A stretch of DNA of 64,000 nucleotides from G025836975 sp040391135. Its GTDB lineage: Bacteria > Pseudomonadota > Gammaproteobacteria > Burkholderiales > Burkholderiaceae_B. Positions within the stretch are counted from its first letter, which is position 1, and the number at the start of each line of letters is the position of its first letter. Position numbers and translations under genes: made by a program. The stretch spans positions 124,001-188,000 of the forward strand of contig JBEBYL010000002.1 of NCBI GenBank assembly GCA_040391135.1. The letters run 5' to 3'. Below, piece after piece: positions 7,787-16,245 of the stretch. Under the pieces are notes generated by a model. It did no database searches, was not told where the DNA came from, and saw nothing but the letters and a program-made list of their open reading frames with translations.

Positions 7787-10420
7787 CTAATCCTGAGCGG
7801 CGTGCTCCTTGAAAGCCCGGTCCAGTATCATCGGCATGACGCCTCCGATGCGCAGGAAATCCCGTTCCAGCATGGTTTCAATGGCGGCGGTCGCCTTGAT
7901 CGTTTCCGTGGTGCCATTGACGCGCCGAATCAGGACTTGCAGGGCGCAGCGCGGCTCGAGCGTCGCGGGATCCAGGTCCAGCTCCACGGTATCGCCGGGC
8001 ATCATCCGCAACGGTCCTTCGGACAAGGACTGGGGCAGCTTGATCGGGACGACGCCCATGCCGATCAGATTGGAGCGGTGTATGCGTTCGAAACTAAGGG
8101 CCAGTACCGCGCGCACCCCCAGCAAGCGCAGAACCTTGGCGGCCCAATCGCGCGAGGATCCTGTGCCATAGCGTTCGCCGGCAATCAGCACCGTCGATTG
8201 CTTATCCTGCTTGTAGAGATCAGCCACCTCGTGCAGGGGGCGGATTTGCCCGCTGGGACTATGCAGCGTATGGCCGACCGGGCATTCCGGACATAATAGG
8301 TTCTTCAGGGCGCGGCTATGGAAGGCGCCGCGCAGCATGACTTTCCAGTTGCCCCGCCGCGCCGCGAACACATTGAGGTCTGCGCGGTTTTCTCCGCGCT
8401 CCACCAGGTAGTCGGCCACGAAGCTCTTGGACGGTATGGCGCTGGCCGGCGAAATATGATCCGTGGTCACATCGTCGCCCACCATCATCAAGGGGTAGGC
8501 CGTATAGCGGCCCAGCAAGCTTTGCCCGCGCATTGCCGCAAAGGGAGGAGGCTGCAGATAGTTCGAGTCATCGCTCCAGGGGAAAAGCTGGCCTTCAGGC
8601 GCTTCCAGGCCATCCCACAAGGGGTTGTGCGAAGCATGCCGGAATGCGGATGCGTAATCGCCGGGATCTTGCGAAAGCCGCAGCGCCTCGGACACCTCTT
8701 GCTCAGAGGGCCATATATCCTTCAGATAAATCTCCCGCCCTTCATCGGTGATTTGCACAGGCTGTTCGCGCAGATTGACCTTGGCATCGCCATGCAGCGC
8801 GAAGGCCACCACCAGTGCCGGAGACATCAGGAAGCCCAGATCCAGGTCCGGATGGACCCGCCCCGGGAAATTCCGGTTGCCCGACAGGATGGCGACGGGC
8901 CTGGCCTGGTTCATATCCATCGCCTGCTGCACGCTGGGCAGCAACTGTCCCGAGTTTCCAATACAGGTGGTGCAGCCATAGCCGACGATGTCAAAGCCCA
9001 GCGCATGCAGGTCGGGCAGCAGGCCGGCGCGCTCCAGATACCTGGCGGCGGCGGGCGAGCCGGGCGCCAGCGATGTCTTGACCCAGCCGGGCACTTTCAG
9101 GCCAAGCTGCCGGGCCTTTCTGGCAAGCAGGCCGGCGGCGATCAGCAGGCGCGGATCCGACGTGTTGGTGCAACTGGTGATGGCCGCCAAACCCACCGGG
9201 TATCTGGGCAGTTCTTTCACCTGGTCCGGCGCGAAGCCATGCGCGACCTCCGCCAGGGCTTGCGCGGTTTCGGAGTAATCGCGGCGATCCTGCGGGCGTC
9301 GGGGGCCGGCCACCGATATGCCGATGGCGCTCAGGTCGATTTCAATGGTTTGGGTGTATGTGGGCCGGCGGTCGGGGTCGAACCATAGCCCCATTTGCCG
9401 GATGTAGCTTTCCACTTGCCGGATATGCGTTTCGCTGCGCCCGGTCGTTCGCAGGTAGTCCAGCGTGTGCCGGTCCACGGGGAAAAATCCGGTGGTGGCT
9501 CCGTATTCGGGCGCCATGTTGGCGATCACGGCGCGGTCCCCCGCGGACAAAGTGGAGACACCCGGTCCATGGAACTCGACGAACTCGCCGGCCACGCCCA
9601 GCTTGCGCAGCCGCTCCGTCACCGCCAGGGCAATGTCGGTGGCTTGCGCCACATCGTTCTTCGCGCCAACCAGGCGCACCCCAATGACATCGGGGATGCG
9701 CAGCATGGTCGGCATCCCGAACATCACGGTCTGTGCCTCCAGGCCCCCCACGCCCCAGCCCAGCACGCCTATGCCATTGATCATGGGTGTGTGGCTGTCG
9801 GTGCCCAGCAGCATGTCGGGGAAAATCCATGTGCCGTCTTCCCGTTGCTGCGTTGTCACCACGGTGGCCAACTGCTCCAGGTTGATGGTATGCATGATTC
9901 CGGTGCCGGGCGGATTGATGCGCACCGTGGGCAAGGCCGACGATGCCCAGCGCAGGAAACGGTAGCGTTCCGAGTTGCGCCGGATTTCATGCCCCATGTT
10001 CAATTCCACCGCATCGGCCTGGCCGAATGCCTCGACCGCCAGCGAATGATCGATGGATACATCGACCGGCAGGGAAGGCGTCAGTGCGGACGGATCGCCG
10101 CCTTCCCGCGCCAGGTAGTCCCGCATGGCCGCAATATCGACCAGCGCCGGTGTGCTCGTCGTATCGTGCATCAACACCCGGTTCGGCAGAAAGGGCATCT
10201 CGGCGACGCTGCTGCCCTGATCGAGCCAGGCCAGTATCGCGGAGACGGCCTGGTCGCGATCCTCGCCCTGCGTATTGCGCAACACGTTTTCGAGCAGCAG
10301 CAGAAGGACAGCGGGCAAGCGCGCAAGCGATGCCGGGTCGATTCCACGGAAGTCGACGGCGGTGTATACGCTTTCTGCAATGTCGAGCGATTGTCGGTAA
10401 GAAGCGGGTGTTGTATGCAT
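7787..10420 (-). CDS. acnA: aconitate hydratase, AcnA type
   Basis: This is an 877-residue [4Fe-4S] hydro-lyase interconverting citrate, cis-aconitate and isocitrate. The cluster cysteines are in SCTNTSDP (about residue 416) and GCTTCIGNSG (about 483 and 486). The swivel domain carries GTGSSRDWAAKVLRLLGVRA and FERIHRSNLIGMGVVPIKLP. The N-terminal PSLPVDVSIDHSLAVE and ERYRFLRW segments fit the AcnA/IRP branch rather than AcnB. It is the last clear gene of a leftward catabolic operon with a Bug receptor, lactonase and dehydrogenase. This may therefore be an accessory aconitase acting on a tricarboxylate-like substrate rather than the housekeeping TCA copy (inference). Confidence 0.93.
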   Translation of the reverse strand: MHTTPASYRQSLDIAESVYTAVDFRGIDPASLARLPAVLLLLLENVLRNTQGEDRDQAVSAILAWLDQGSSVAEMPFLPNRVLMHDTTSTPALVDIAAMRDYLAREGGDPSALTPSLPVDVSIDHSLAVEAFGQADAVELNMGHEIRRNSERYRFLRWASSALPTVRINPPGTGIMHTINLEQLATVVTTQQREDGTWIFPDMLLGTDSHTPMINGIGVLGWGVGGLEAQTVMFGMPTMLRIPDVIGVRLVGAKNDVAQATDIALAVTERLRKLGVAGEFVEFHGPGVSTLSAGDRAVIANMAPEYGATTGFFPVDRHTLDYLRTTGRSETHIRQVESYIRQMGLWFDPDRRPTYTQTIEIDLSAIGISVAGPRRPQDRRDYSETAQALAEVAHGFAPDQVKELPRYPVGLAAITSCTNTSDPRLLIAAGLLARKARQLGLKVPGWVKTSLAPGSPAAARYLERAGLLPDLHALGFDIVGYGCTTCIGNSGQLLPSVQQAMDMNQARPVAILSGNRNFPGRVHPDLDLGFLMSPALVVAFALHGDAKVNLREQPVQITDEGREIYLKDIWPSEQEVSEALRLSQDPGDYASAFRHASHNPLWDGLEAPEGQLFPWSDDSNYLQPPPFAAMRGQSLLGRYTAYPLMMVGDDVTTDHISPASAIPSKSFVADYLVERGENRADLNVFAARRGNWKVMLRGAFHSRALKNLLCPECPVGHTLHSPSGQIRPLHEVADLYKQDKQSTVLIAGERYGTGSSRDWAAKVLRLLGVRAVLALSFERIHRSNLIGMGVVPIKLPQSLSEGPLRMMPGDTVELDLDPATLEPRCALQVLIRRVNGTTETIKATAAIETMLERDFLRIGGVMPMILDRAFKEHAAQD

Positions 10421-10463
10421 GATTCAATTACGGCGTTGATGGAAAGGGCGAAGCGCGCCGGGT

Positions 10464-11465
10464 TTATTCGATCTTGATGCCCGCATCCTTGATGATCCGG
10501 CCGAAAAGCGCGGATTGCTCCGTCCGGAACTTGCCGAATTCGGCGGGTGTCATGGGTGACGGCTGCGCGCCCTGGGTCTCGAGCGTCTTGACGACCTCGG
10601 GATTGTTCAACGCCTTTACCGTGGCCGCATTTAGCGTATCAATGACCGCTTCGGGCGTGCCGGCGGTGGTGAACAGGCCAAACCAATTCACCAACACGAA
10701 GTCCTTGAGCTCCGGAACGCTGCTGATGGGCGGGACGCCCGGAAACGCGCTCATGGGCTTGTCCGATGAAACGCCGATCGCCTTAACCTTGCCGGCCTGG
10801 ATGAAGGGCAGCAGGGCGGCGCCGCTGGCGAACGTGGCGCTGATCTGCCCGCCCGCGACATCGGCCACAGCCTGCGCCGACCCTTTGTACGGAACATGCA
10901 GGATATGGGTGCCCGCCAGCTTGTTGAACAGCTCTCCCGAGATATTCTGGATATTGCCCATGCCGCTGGACGAGTAGGACATCTCCTGGCTGTTCTTCTT
11001 GGCGTAATCCACGAACTGGGCCAGGTTGCTGACCGGCAGATTGTTGCTTATCGCCAGGATATTCGGGATTTTCGCGACCAGGGAAACGGGCGCGAGGTCG
11101 GTTGCCGGGTTGTAGGACATTTTCTTGTACAGGTGCGGATTGATGGCCACTTCGCCGGAACTGGCCAGCAGCAGCGTCAGCCCGTTGGGCTTCGCGTTGG
11201 CCGCATAGCCGGCGCCTATCATGCCGCTGGCACCGGGCTTGTTCTCGACGACGACCGATTGCTTCAATTCGGCGGCCAGGCTTTTGGCCAGGATGCGTCC
11301 GACCACGTCCACGCCGCCGCCGGCGGGAAAGGGCACGATGAGCGTGATGGGACCGTCCGGATACGAGCCCTGGGCCGAAGCCAGGCCGGGCGCCGCGGCC
11401 AACAGGCAGCCGGCCATGGCGGCTGCCAGAAATTTGCGTTTGGCATTATGTGTGGAATGTTTCAT
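10464..11465 (-). CDS. Bug/TctC-family periplasmic solute receptor
   Basis: This is a 333-residue protein. The signal peptide spans roughly residues 1-31 (AAAMAGCLLAAAPGLASAQG). The Bug hallmarks are YPDGPITLIVPFPAGGGVDV, VVVENKPGASGMIGAGYAA and LHVPYKGSAQAVADVAGG. It lies 43 bases upstream of acnA and 50 downstream of the SMP-30 gene, so it is an internal operon gene that presumably captures the pathway's substrate for a tripartite carrier encoded elsewhere. The link to aconitase makes a di- or tricarboxylate ligand attractive but unproven. Confidence 0.93.
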   Translation of the reverse strand: MKHSTHNAKRKFLAAAMAGCLLAAAPGLASAQGSYPDGPITLIVPFPAGGGVDVVGRILAKSLAAELKQSVVVENKPGASGMIGAGYAANAKPNGLTLLLASSGEVAINPHLYKKMSYNPATDLAPVSLVAKIPNILAISNNLPVSNLAQFVDYAKKNSQEMSYSSSGMGNIQNISGELFNKLAGTHILHVPYKGSAQAVADVAGGQISATFASGAALLPFIQAGKVKAIGVSSDKPMSAFPGVPPISSVPELKDFVLVNWFGLFTTAGTPEAVIDTLNAATVKALNNPEVVKTLETQGAQPSPMTPAEFGKFRTEQSALFGRIIKDAGIKIE

Positions 11466-11515
11466 GTTGGATGTCCTGAAATCTAAGGCGATTCGATATG
11501 GAATGAGGTGTGAAA

Positions 11516-12433
11516 TTAACTTAGCGCGTAGGTTTTCTTACCCGGAACATCCAGGTCGACAGCAAGTATCGACGCGGTTTCCGAATCGGTGATGAACAAG
11601 GTCTTGTTGTCCTTCCCGCCGAAGGCGCAATTGCTGGTAAGAATGCCCTTGGGTGATCGGATGCGCAGCACGGGCTCGCCCAGGCGGCTGAACTTCCAGA
11701 TGCTGCCCATGCCCATATGGCAGACCAGCAGGTTGTCCTGTTCGTCCAGCGCCAGCCCGTCCGGTCCGGCCAATCCGCCCGACATCTGGATGAAGGTTCC
11801 CGATTTTGAAACGTTGCCATCGGGGAAGAAGCGCACGCGCCAGATGGCGTTGGCCCGGGTAACGGCCAGCAGCAGATCGGTTTCGGCGGCGTTGAAAGTC
11901 AGGCCGTTGGGGCTGGGAATGTTGTTCAACAGGCAGTCCAGCTTGCCGCCGGCGCTTAGCCGGAACAGGCGGCCGTTGGGAGACTGCAGTCCGCTCTGGC
12001 CCTGGTCGGTAAAGTAGAGATCGCCGTTGGACGTGAAATGAAGGTCGTTCACGCCACGGAACCGTTCGAACATCGGGCGTGTGAAGTAAGGCTCTATGCG
12101 CCCGTTATGCGGATCGAGCACCATGATTCCATGCCGGTAGTCGGCGATGAAAATTCGGCCGTCCTGATGGATTTTCAGGCCGTTGGGCTCGCCGTCGTAT
12201 TGAACGACTTGGTGGAACTGGCCTTGCGGATTTATGCGGAAGACGCGTCCATAGGCCACATCGACGCAGTAAAGATTGCCGTCCCTGTCGAAGGACGGGC
12301 CTTCGAAGAAAGCGGGAAGCTGGCGGCCCTTGTGCTGCTGTTGCAGCCAATACGACTGGCGCGCATCGCCTTCGAGCTCTTTGGGCAAGGAGGCAAAGAC
12401 ACGCGCGGTGGTTTCAGGAGGAGCAGCGAACAT
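11516..12433 (-). CDS. SMP-30/gluconolactonase/LRE-type beta-propeller hydrolase
   Basis: This is a 305-residue protein with the six-bladed propeller pattern of regucalcin-like lactonases. It contains EGPSFDRDGNLYCVDVAYGRV (Glu metal ligand), NDLHFTSNGDLYFTDQGQ, PSPNGLTFN (Asn ligand) and GGLAGPDGLALDEQDNLLVC (Asp ligand). Together these give the usual Glu/Asn/Asp metal site. There is no signal peptide, so it is cytoplasmic. Members open sugar-acid or related lactones. In this operon, with an Ldh_2 dehydrogenase, it could hydrolyse a lactone formed by oxidation of the substrate (inference). Confidence 0.88.
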   Translation of the reverse strand: MFAAPPETTARVFASLPKELEGDARQSYWLQQQHKGRQLPAFFEGPSFDRDGNLYCVDVAYGRVFRINPQGQFHQVVQYDGEPNGLKIHQDGRIFIADYRHGIMVLDPHNGRIEPYFTRPMFERFRGVNDLHFTSNGDLYFTDQGQSGLQSPNGRLFRLSAGGKLDCLLNNIPSPNGLTFNAAETDLLLAVTRANAIWRVRFFPDGNVSKSGTFIQMSGGLAGPDGLALDEQDNLLVCHMGMGSIWKFSRLGEPVLRIRSPKGILTSNCAFGGKDNKTLFITDSETASILAVDLDVPGKKTYALS

Positions 12434-12484
12434 AGGTGTACCTTGATTCGGTTTGAATATTTCTGGTTGAAGGCCTTGGAGGTA

Positions 12485-13219
12485 TCAGTTGCCGGCCGGG
12501 GCCACTGTGGCCTCTCCTTGGCCGCTTTCCCGCAGCGCCTGCGCCACGAAGCCGCTGGCCTTCATTTCTTCGATGAAGGATTGCAGATAGGCATGCGCCG
12601 CCTTGTTCTTGACGGGGGTGGCCATGGCTTGGCGGATGGCGGTGAAGTAGCCGGGCAACACCTTCAGTCCTGCGTGTTCCCGCGCCGCGGCCTCCAGCGG
12701 CTGGCGGACGCCTGCGGCGGCGTCCAGCCCTTGCTCCAGGAATAAATCCACGGCGCCCGCCGAGGTTTCCGCGCGCTCGATGCCGGCATGTTTCAGTTCG
12801 CGGCTAAGAAACAAATCGTAGGCCGCGCCTTTACCGACCGCGATGCGCAGGCCTGCCGCATCCACATCTTCCAGCGCATTCAGTCCGCTGTCTTGCTTGA
12901 CCAGGTAAGTGCCTTCGATGATGACGTAGGGCGATGTGAACATGACCTCTTCGGCCCGCAGCGGGTCGATGGCCAGGAAGCCGATATCCCAGACGCCGTC
13001 CTTGGCGGCATCGACCACCTTGCCCGCTGCGGGAAAGGCGACGATTTCCAGTTCGGCGTCGAGCCGCTGCGCCAGAGCCTTGGCCAAAGCGACCGAGACT
13101 CCCTGGGGTTGGCCGGCGGCGTTTTTCTGGGCCAGCACCGGATTGCCGTAATTGATGGCCGCTCGGAGCTTGCCGGTGGACAGCAATACGCTGCGGGCGT
13201 CGGATGGATTCATATTCAT
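12485..13219 (-). CDS. SBP_3-like (polar amino-acid type) binding protein without signal peptide
   Basis: This is a 244-residue protein with the family-3 extracellular solute-binding fold: LRAAINYGNPVLAQ, GVSVALAKALAQRLDAELEIV, DIGFLAIDPLRAEEVMFTSPY and GLRIAVGKGAAYDLFL. Normal members begin with a secretion signal. Here the N-terminus is MNMNPSDARSVLLSTGKLRA, which goes straight into the first strand with no hydrophobic core. No upstream in-frame start would add one within the short gap. It therefore looks cytoplasmic, perhaps an enzyme or ligand sensor evolved from a binding protein, as in cyclohexadienyl dehydratase relatives. No ABC permease is adjacent. Confidence 0.8.
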   Translation of the reverse strand: MNMNPSDARSVLLSTGKLRAAINYGNPVLAQKNAAGQPQGVSVALAKALAQRLDAELEIVAFPAAGKVVDAAKDGVWDIGFLAIDPLRAEEVMFTSPYVIIEGTYLVKQDSGLNALEDVDAAGLRIAVGKGAAYDLFLSRELKHAGIERAETSAGAVDLFLEQGLDAAAGVRQPLEAAAREHAGLKVLPGYFTAIRQAMATPVKNKAAHAYLQSFIEEMKASGFVAQALRESGQGEATVAPAGN

Positions 13220-13254
13220 GGAATGGTTCCTGGCTGAAGAGTAGGGTTGTCTGT

Positions 13255-13902
13255 TTAGCCGGCAGTCGGGGTTGACCGTTGCTGTTTCAGGCGGGCCAGC
13301 AGAGCCTGCCTGATATGACTGCGCGCTTCTTGTTCGGCATGGTCCGCATCGCGTGCCGCAATGGCGTTAAACAGCGTCATGTGCTCCTGGTAGGCGAGCG
13401 CCGGCCGACCGGTATGCGCCAGCGTGCTCTGGCCGAGCAGCGCGGTGGAATCGATCAGGTTGTTGATGGCCTTGATCAGGAACTGGTTATGCGACGCGGC
13501 ATAAATGGCCTGATGAAAATCGTAGTTCGATTTGATCGGATCCGCGCCGTTCTTGCTGTCTTCCAGTATGGCGCGCATATTGTCGATTTCGATGTCGTCG
13601 GCATGCTTGGCGGCGAAGCGCGCCGCGCCGCCTTCAAGGATTTCCCGCAAGGAATACAGCTGTGTGATGGACTGCTGGTCCAGCGTTGTGATCAGCAGTC
13701 CCTTGCGGGGCTGGTGGGTAAGCAGGCCCTCGTCCTCCAGGCGCTTGAGCGCCTCGCGGACGGGGGTCCGGCTCATGCCCAGGCGCTCGGACAGTTCGAC
13801 TTCACGCAGCCTGTCCTCGGGACCGAATTCGCCCGACACGATGCGCTGCTTCAGTTCGATGTAGGCCTGGCCGGCCTGCGTGTTGCTTTTCTTTATAGGC
13901 AT
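13255..13902 (-). CDS. GntR-family regulator, FCD subfamily
   Basis: This is a 215-residue regulator. The N-terminal winged helix is clear (LKQRIVSGEFGPEDRLREVE, LGMSRTPVREALKRLEDEGL). The C-terminal FCD domain has candidate metal ligands in NYDFHQAIY, YQEHMTLF and ARSHIRQAL. ATG 13902 is used; a TTG at 13935 would add 11 residues. The gene is second in the leftward operon that begins at 14964. A TGTATACA palindrome just downstream of that operon's promoter is typical of FCD regulators, so autoregulated repression is the simplest model. Confidence 0.88.
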   Translation of the reverse strand: MPIKKSNTQAGQAYIELKQRIVSGEFGPEDRLREVELSERLGMSRTPVREALKRLEDEGLLTHQPRKGLLITTLDQQSITQLYSLREILEGGAARFAAKHADDIEIDNMRAILEDSKNGADPIKSNYDFHQAIYAASHNQFLIKAINNLIDSTALLGQSTLAHTGRPALAYQEHMTLFNAIAARDADHAEQEARSHIRQALLARLKQQRSTPTAG

Positions 13903-13938
13903 GGAATTGGTCGCTTGAAGATTGAGTCGCCCCAATTA

Positions 13939-14964
13939 TCACGCCACTCGCTTTAAAAGGTGTTCCATAGAGGCCTTCTCGACTTCGACGCCGCTGGTTT
14001 GCGCCAGTCGATACTTGTTCAATTCCAGCTCGCCAGGGACGATGACCGGCATGGCCGGATCGGCTGCGGGCGTGTCGTGCAGAATGCCGCGAAAATCCTC
14101 CATCCTTTCCCTCAACCAATCGGCGCCGCCCAGGCGCGCGGTGTCGATCAGCAGGAAGAAGTGGCCCAGGTCTTGGGGCGCCTCGGGGTTGTCGACCCAT
14201 GATTGGATGCGGGTCAGATAGGAAGCGCCCGACAACAGGCCCGCCAGCAGATCGACGACCAGGGCCAGGCCATAGCCCTTGTGGCCGCCGATAGCCATCA
14301 GGAAACCGCTAAGCGCCGCTTTGGGGTCGGTAGTGGGGCGGCCTTCCTTGTCGGTTGCCCAGGTGGATGGGATGGAGGCACCTTGCTGCAAGGCCTGCCG
14401 GATCTTGGCCCTGGCCACGACGCTTAGCGCCATGTCGAGCAAGAAAGGGTCGCCGCCGGGATTGGGTATGCCGAAACCCAGCGGACTGTTGCCCAGCCGC
14501 GCCTCGCGGCCGCCCCATGGCGCAATGGTGGTCGTGGCGTTGCTGCAGATGAAGGAGGCATAGCCTTGCTGGGCCGCCAGGAAGGCGTAGGGGGAAATCG
14601 GCCCGAAATGATTGCTGCCGCGCGCAAAAACCACGCCCACGCCGGTCTGCTGAGCCAATGCCATCGCTTCTTTCAAGGCGGTTTGGCCAACCAAGGGGCC
14701 GATGCCGTTGTCCCCGTCGACCTTGCTGATGGCGAGGGCCGACTTTTCAATCTTCATTTCCGCCGATGCCTTGATGCCGCCCAAATCCAGGCGCTCGCCG
14801 TACGACTCCACGCGGCTGACCCCGTGGGTATGCAAGCCGAACATATCGGCCAGCACCAGGATTTCGGCGGTACTGCGGGCATCCGGCTCGCTGAGCCCAT
14901 AGGTTTGCAGGGCTTTGACCGTGATATCGGTCAGGCGGCTTTGTTCTACTCGTTCCAGCGTCAT
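13939..14964 (-). CDS. malate/L-lactate dehydrogenase-like oxidoreductase (Ldh_2 family)
   Basis: This is a 341-residue protein of the MdhA/ComC/YlbC/DpkA fold, distinct from classical Rossmann dehydrogenases. Family motifs are LADMFGLHTHGVSRVESY, ISKVDGDNGIGPLVG, FARGSNHFG and AIGGHKGYGLALVVDLLAG. These enzymes use NAD(P)H with 2-oxo acids, 2-hydroxy acids or cyclic imino acids. ATG 14964 follows AAGAAGAGC; the frame upstream to 15087 crosses the promoter and is rejected. It is first in an operon with an FCD regulator, lactonase, Bug receptor and aconitase. Confidence 0.88.
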   Translation of the reverse strand: MTLERVEQSRLTDITVKALQTYGLSEPDARSTAEILVLADMFGLHTHGVSRVESYGERLDLGGIKASAEMKIEKSALAISKVDGDNGIGPLVGQTALKEAMALAQQTGVGVVFARGSNHFGPISPYAFLAAQQGYASFICSNATTTIAPWGGREARLGNSPLGFGIPNPGGDPFLLDMALSVVARAKIRQALQQGASIPSTWATDKEGRPTTDPKAALSGFLMAIGGHKGYGLALVVDLLAGLLSGASYLTRIQSWVDNPEAPQDLGHFFLLIDTARLGGADWLRERMEDFRGILHDTPAADPAMPVIVPGELELNKYRLAQTSGVEVEKASMEHLLKRVA

Positions 14965-15038
14965 CAGTAGCTCTTCTTTCAAGTTGAAAATAGGTATGTG
15001 AAATCCGTATTCTTGTTTTGTGTGTAGATGAATTCTTT

Positions 15039-15046
15039 TGTATACA
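15039..15046. promoter_or_regulatory. FCD/GntR-type operator TGTATACA
   Basis: The palindrome TGTATACA sits in the context CTTTTGTATACATAAA. It lies about 6-13 bases past the predicted transcription start of the leftward dehydrogenase operon, where a bound repressor would block elongation. TTGTATACAA-like sites are typical for FCD regulators of the VanR group, and the second gene of the operon encodes one. Binding is inferred. Confidence 0.55.
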
Positions 15047-15058
15047 TAAACTGATGAA

Positions 15059-15087
15059 ATTATGCCCCGGATTTTTCCCGAATTCAA
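15059..15087 (-). promoter_or_regulatory. sigma-70-type promoter of the dehydrogenase-aconitase operon
   Basis: On the leftward strand, TTGAAT (15082-15087) and CATAAT (15059-15064) are separated by 17 bases. It lies about 100 bases upstream of the Ldh_2 start. A CCCGGATTT/AAATCCGGG inverted repeat overlaps the spacer and may be the end hairpin of the upstream quinone oxidoreductase transcript. Confidence 0.5.
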
Positions 15088-15123
15088 GTTGCTCTCGAAA
15101 TCCGGGAAAGCCGGGGCGGGAAA

Positions 15124-16104
15124 TCAGGGAATTAGAACGATGGCGCCACTAGTCCGGCGCGCTTGGGCGGCTTCATGGGCCTGCACCACATCATCAAGGC
15201 GATAACGGGCGCCGACGCCGGCCTGCACAGCGCCTGACGACATCGCGTCGAACAGCACCCTGGCATTCGCCCGAAACGTCGCCGGATCGGCATTATGGGG
15301 AAAAACCGACGGACGGGTCAGAAAGAGGCAGCCTTTCTTGTTGAGCAATTCGGGAGAAATTTCGGGGGCCGGTCCTGACGCCGCACCGTACAAAACGACC
15401 AGGCCGAAGGGCGCCGCGCAATCGAGCGAGTGCAGGAAGGTATCGCGGCCCACCGAGTCGTAGACGACGCGCGCCTTGCGGCCGCCCGTTTCGGCCAGCA
15501 GCGTTGCGGGCCAGTCGGGCAAGCTGTAGTCGATGGCGATGTCGCAGCCGGCCTCGCGCGCCAGTCGGCACTTATCCGCGGAGCCGGCCGTTCCCACGAC
15601 GAAGGCGCCCAGATGCTTGGCCCAGCGGCACAGTATCTGGCCGACCCCGCCGGCGGCCGCGTGCACCAGCACCATGTCGCCAGGCTGAACGCGGTGGGTC
15701 TTGTGCAGCAGATACTGAGCCGTCATGCCCTTGAAAAGCACGGCCGCCGCATCCTCGCATGAGATATCGTCCGGCAAGGCCAGCAGCTTGTCAGCCGGCA
15801 CATTGCGCAGGCTGGCGTAGGCGCCCACGCCAGCGTTCATATAGGCCACGCGATCGCCCGCCTTGAAATCGGATACGCCCGGGCCGGCCGCCACGACCAC
15901 GCCGGCGGCTTCGTGGCCGAGACCGGTCGGCAGAGGCAGCGGATAGACGCCCTGGCGTTGATAGATATCGATGTAGTTGAAGCCGATGGCTTCCTGGCGG
16001 ACTTGAACCTGACCGGCTTGCGGCGCGGGCAGTTCTTCTTCGACCACCTGCATGACCGACTCGGGTCCGAAGGACTGGATTTTCACTACTTTGGCTTTGG
16101 ACAC
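15124..16104 (-). CDS. zinc-less quinone oxidoreductase (MDR superfamily)
   Basis: This is a 326-residue medium-chain reductase. It has the GroES-like N-terminal part (GFNYIDIYQRQGVYPLPLPT, GLGHEAAGVVV) and an NADPH site in VHAAAGGVGQILCRWAKHLG. The cysteine and histidine zinc ligands of alcohol dehydrogenases are absent, as usual for the QOR class, which reduces quinones or enones with NADPH. GTG 16104 is chosen: GGAGCGCAGACA precedes it and homology begins there, whereas the ATG at 16158 would cross the Hsp20 terminator. It appears to be a single-gene unit. Confidence 0.88.
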   Translation of the reverse strand: MSKAKVVKIQSFGPESVMQVVEEELPAPQAGQVQVRQEAIGFNYIDIYQRQGVYPLPLPTGLGHEAAGVVVAAGPGVSDFKAGDRVAYMNAGVGAYASLRNVPADKLLALPDDISCEDAAAVLFKGMTAQYLLHKTHRVQPGDMVLVHAAAGGVGQILCRWAKHLGAFVVGTAGSADKCRLAREAGCDIAIDYSLPDWPATLLAETGGRKARVVYDSVGRDTFLHSLDCAAPFGLVVLYGAASGPAPEISPELLNKKGCLFLTRPSVFPHNADPATFRANARVLFDAMSSGAVQAGVGARYRLDDVVQAHEAAQARRTSGAIVLIP

Positions 16105-16130
16105 TGTCTGCGCTCCGTTGTTGTTATCAA

Positions 16131-16163
16131 AAAGAAAGGCCGATGCTACTGACGGCATCGGCC
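16131..16163 (-). terminator. rho-independent terminator of hsp20
   Basis: Read leftward, GGCCGATGC and GCATCGGCC form a 9-bp stem with an 8-base loop, followed by TTTCTTTTT. It lies about 85 bases beyond the Hsp20 stop and upstream of the quinone oxidoreductase start. Confidence 0.75.
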
Positions 16164-16214
16164 AACTTTACCGCTTTTTACCGGGAGCACAGAGATAGAC
16201 AAGTCGGGAACCGG

Positions 16215-16238
16215 CCCGCGCCAGTGTCCTGGCGCGGG
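16215..16238. repeat. 10-bp hairpin after hsp20
   Basis: CCCGCGCCAG (16215-16224) and CTGGCGCGGG (16229-16238) form a perfect stem with a TGTC loop, 8 bases past the Hsp20 stop. There is no T-run. It probably protects the mRNA 3' end or acts together with the terminator farther on. Confidence 0.5.
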
Positions 16239-16245
16239 GCTTCGA

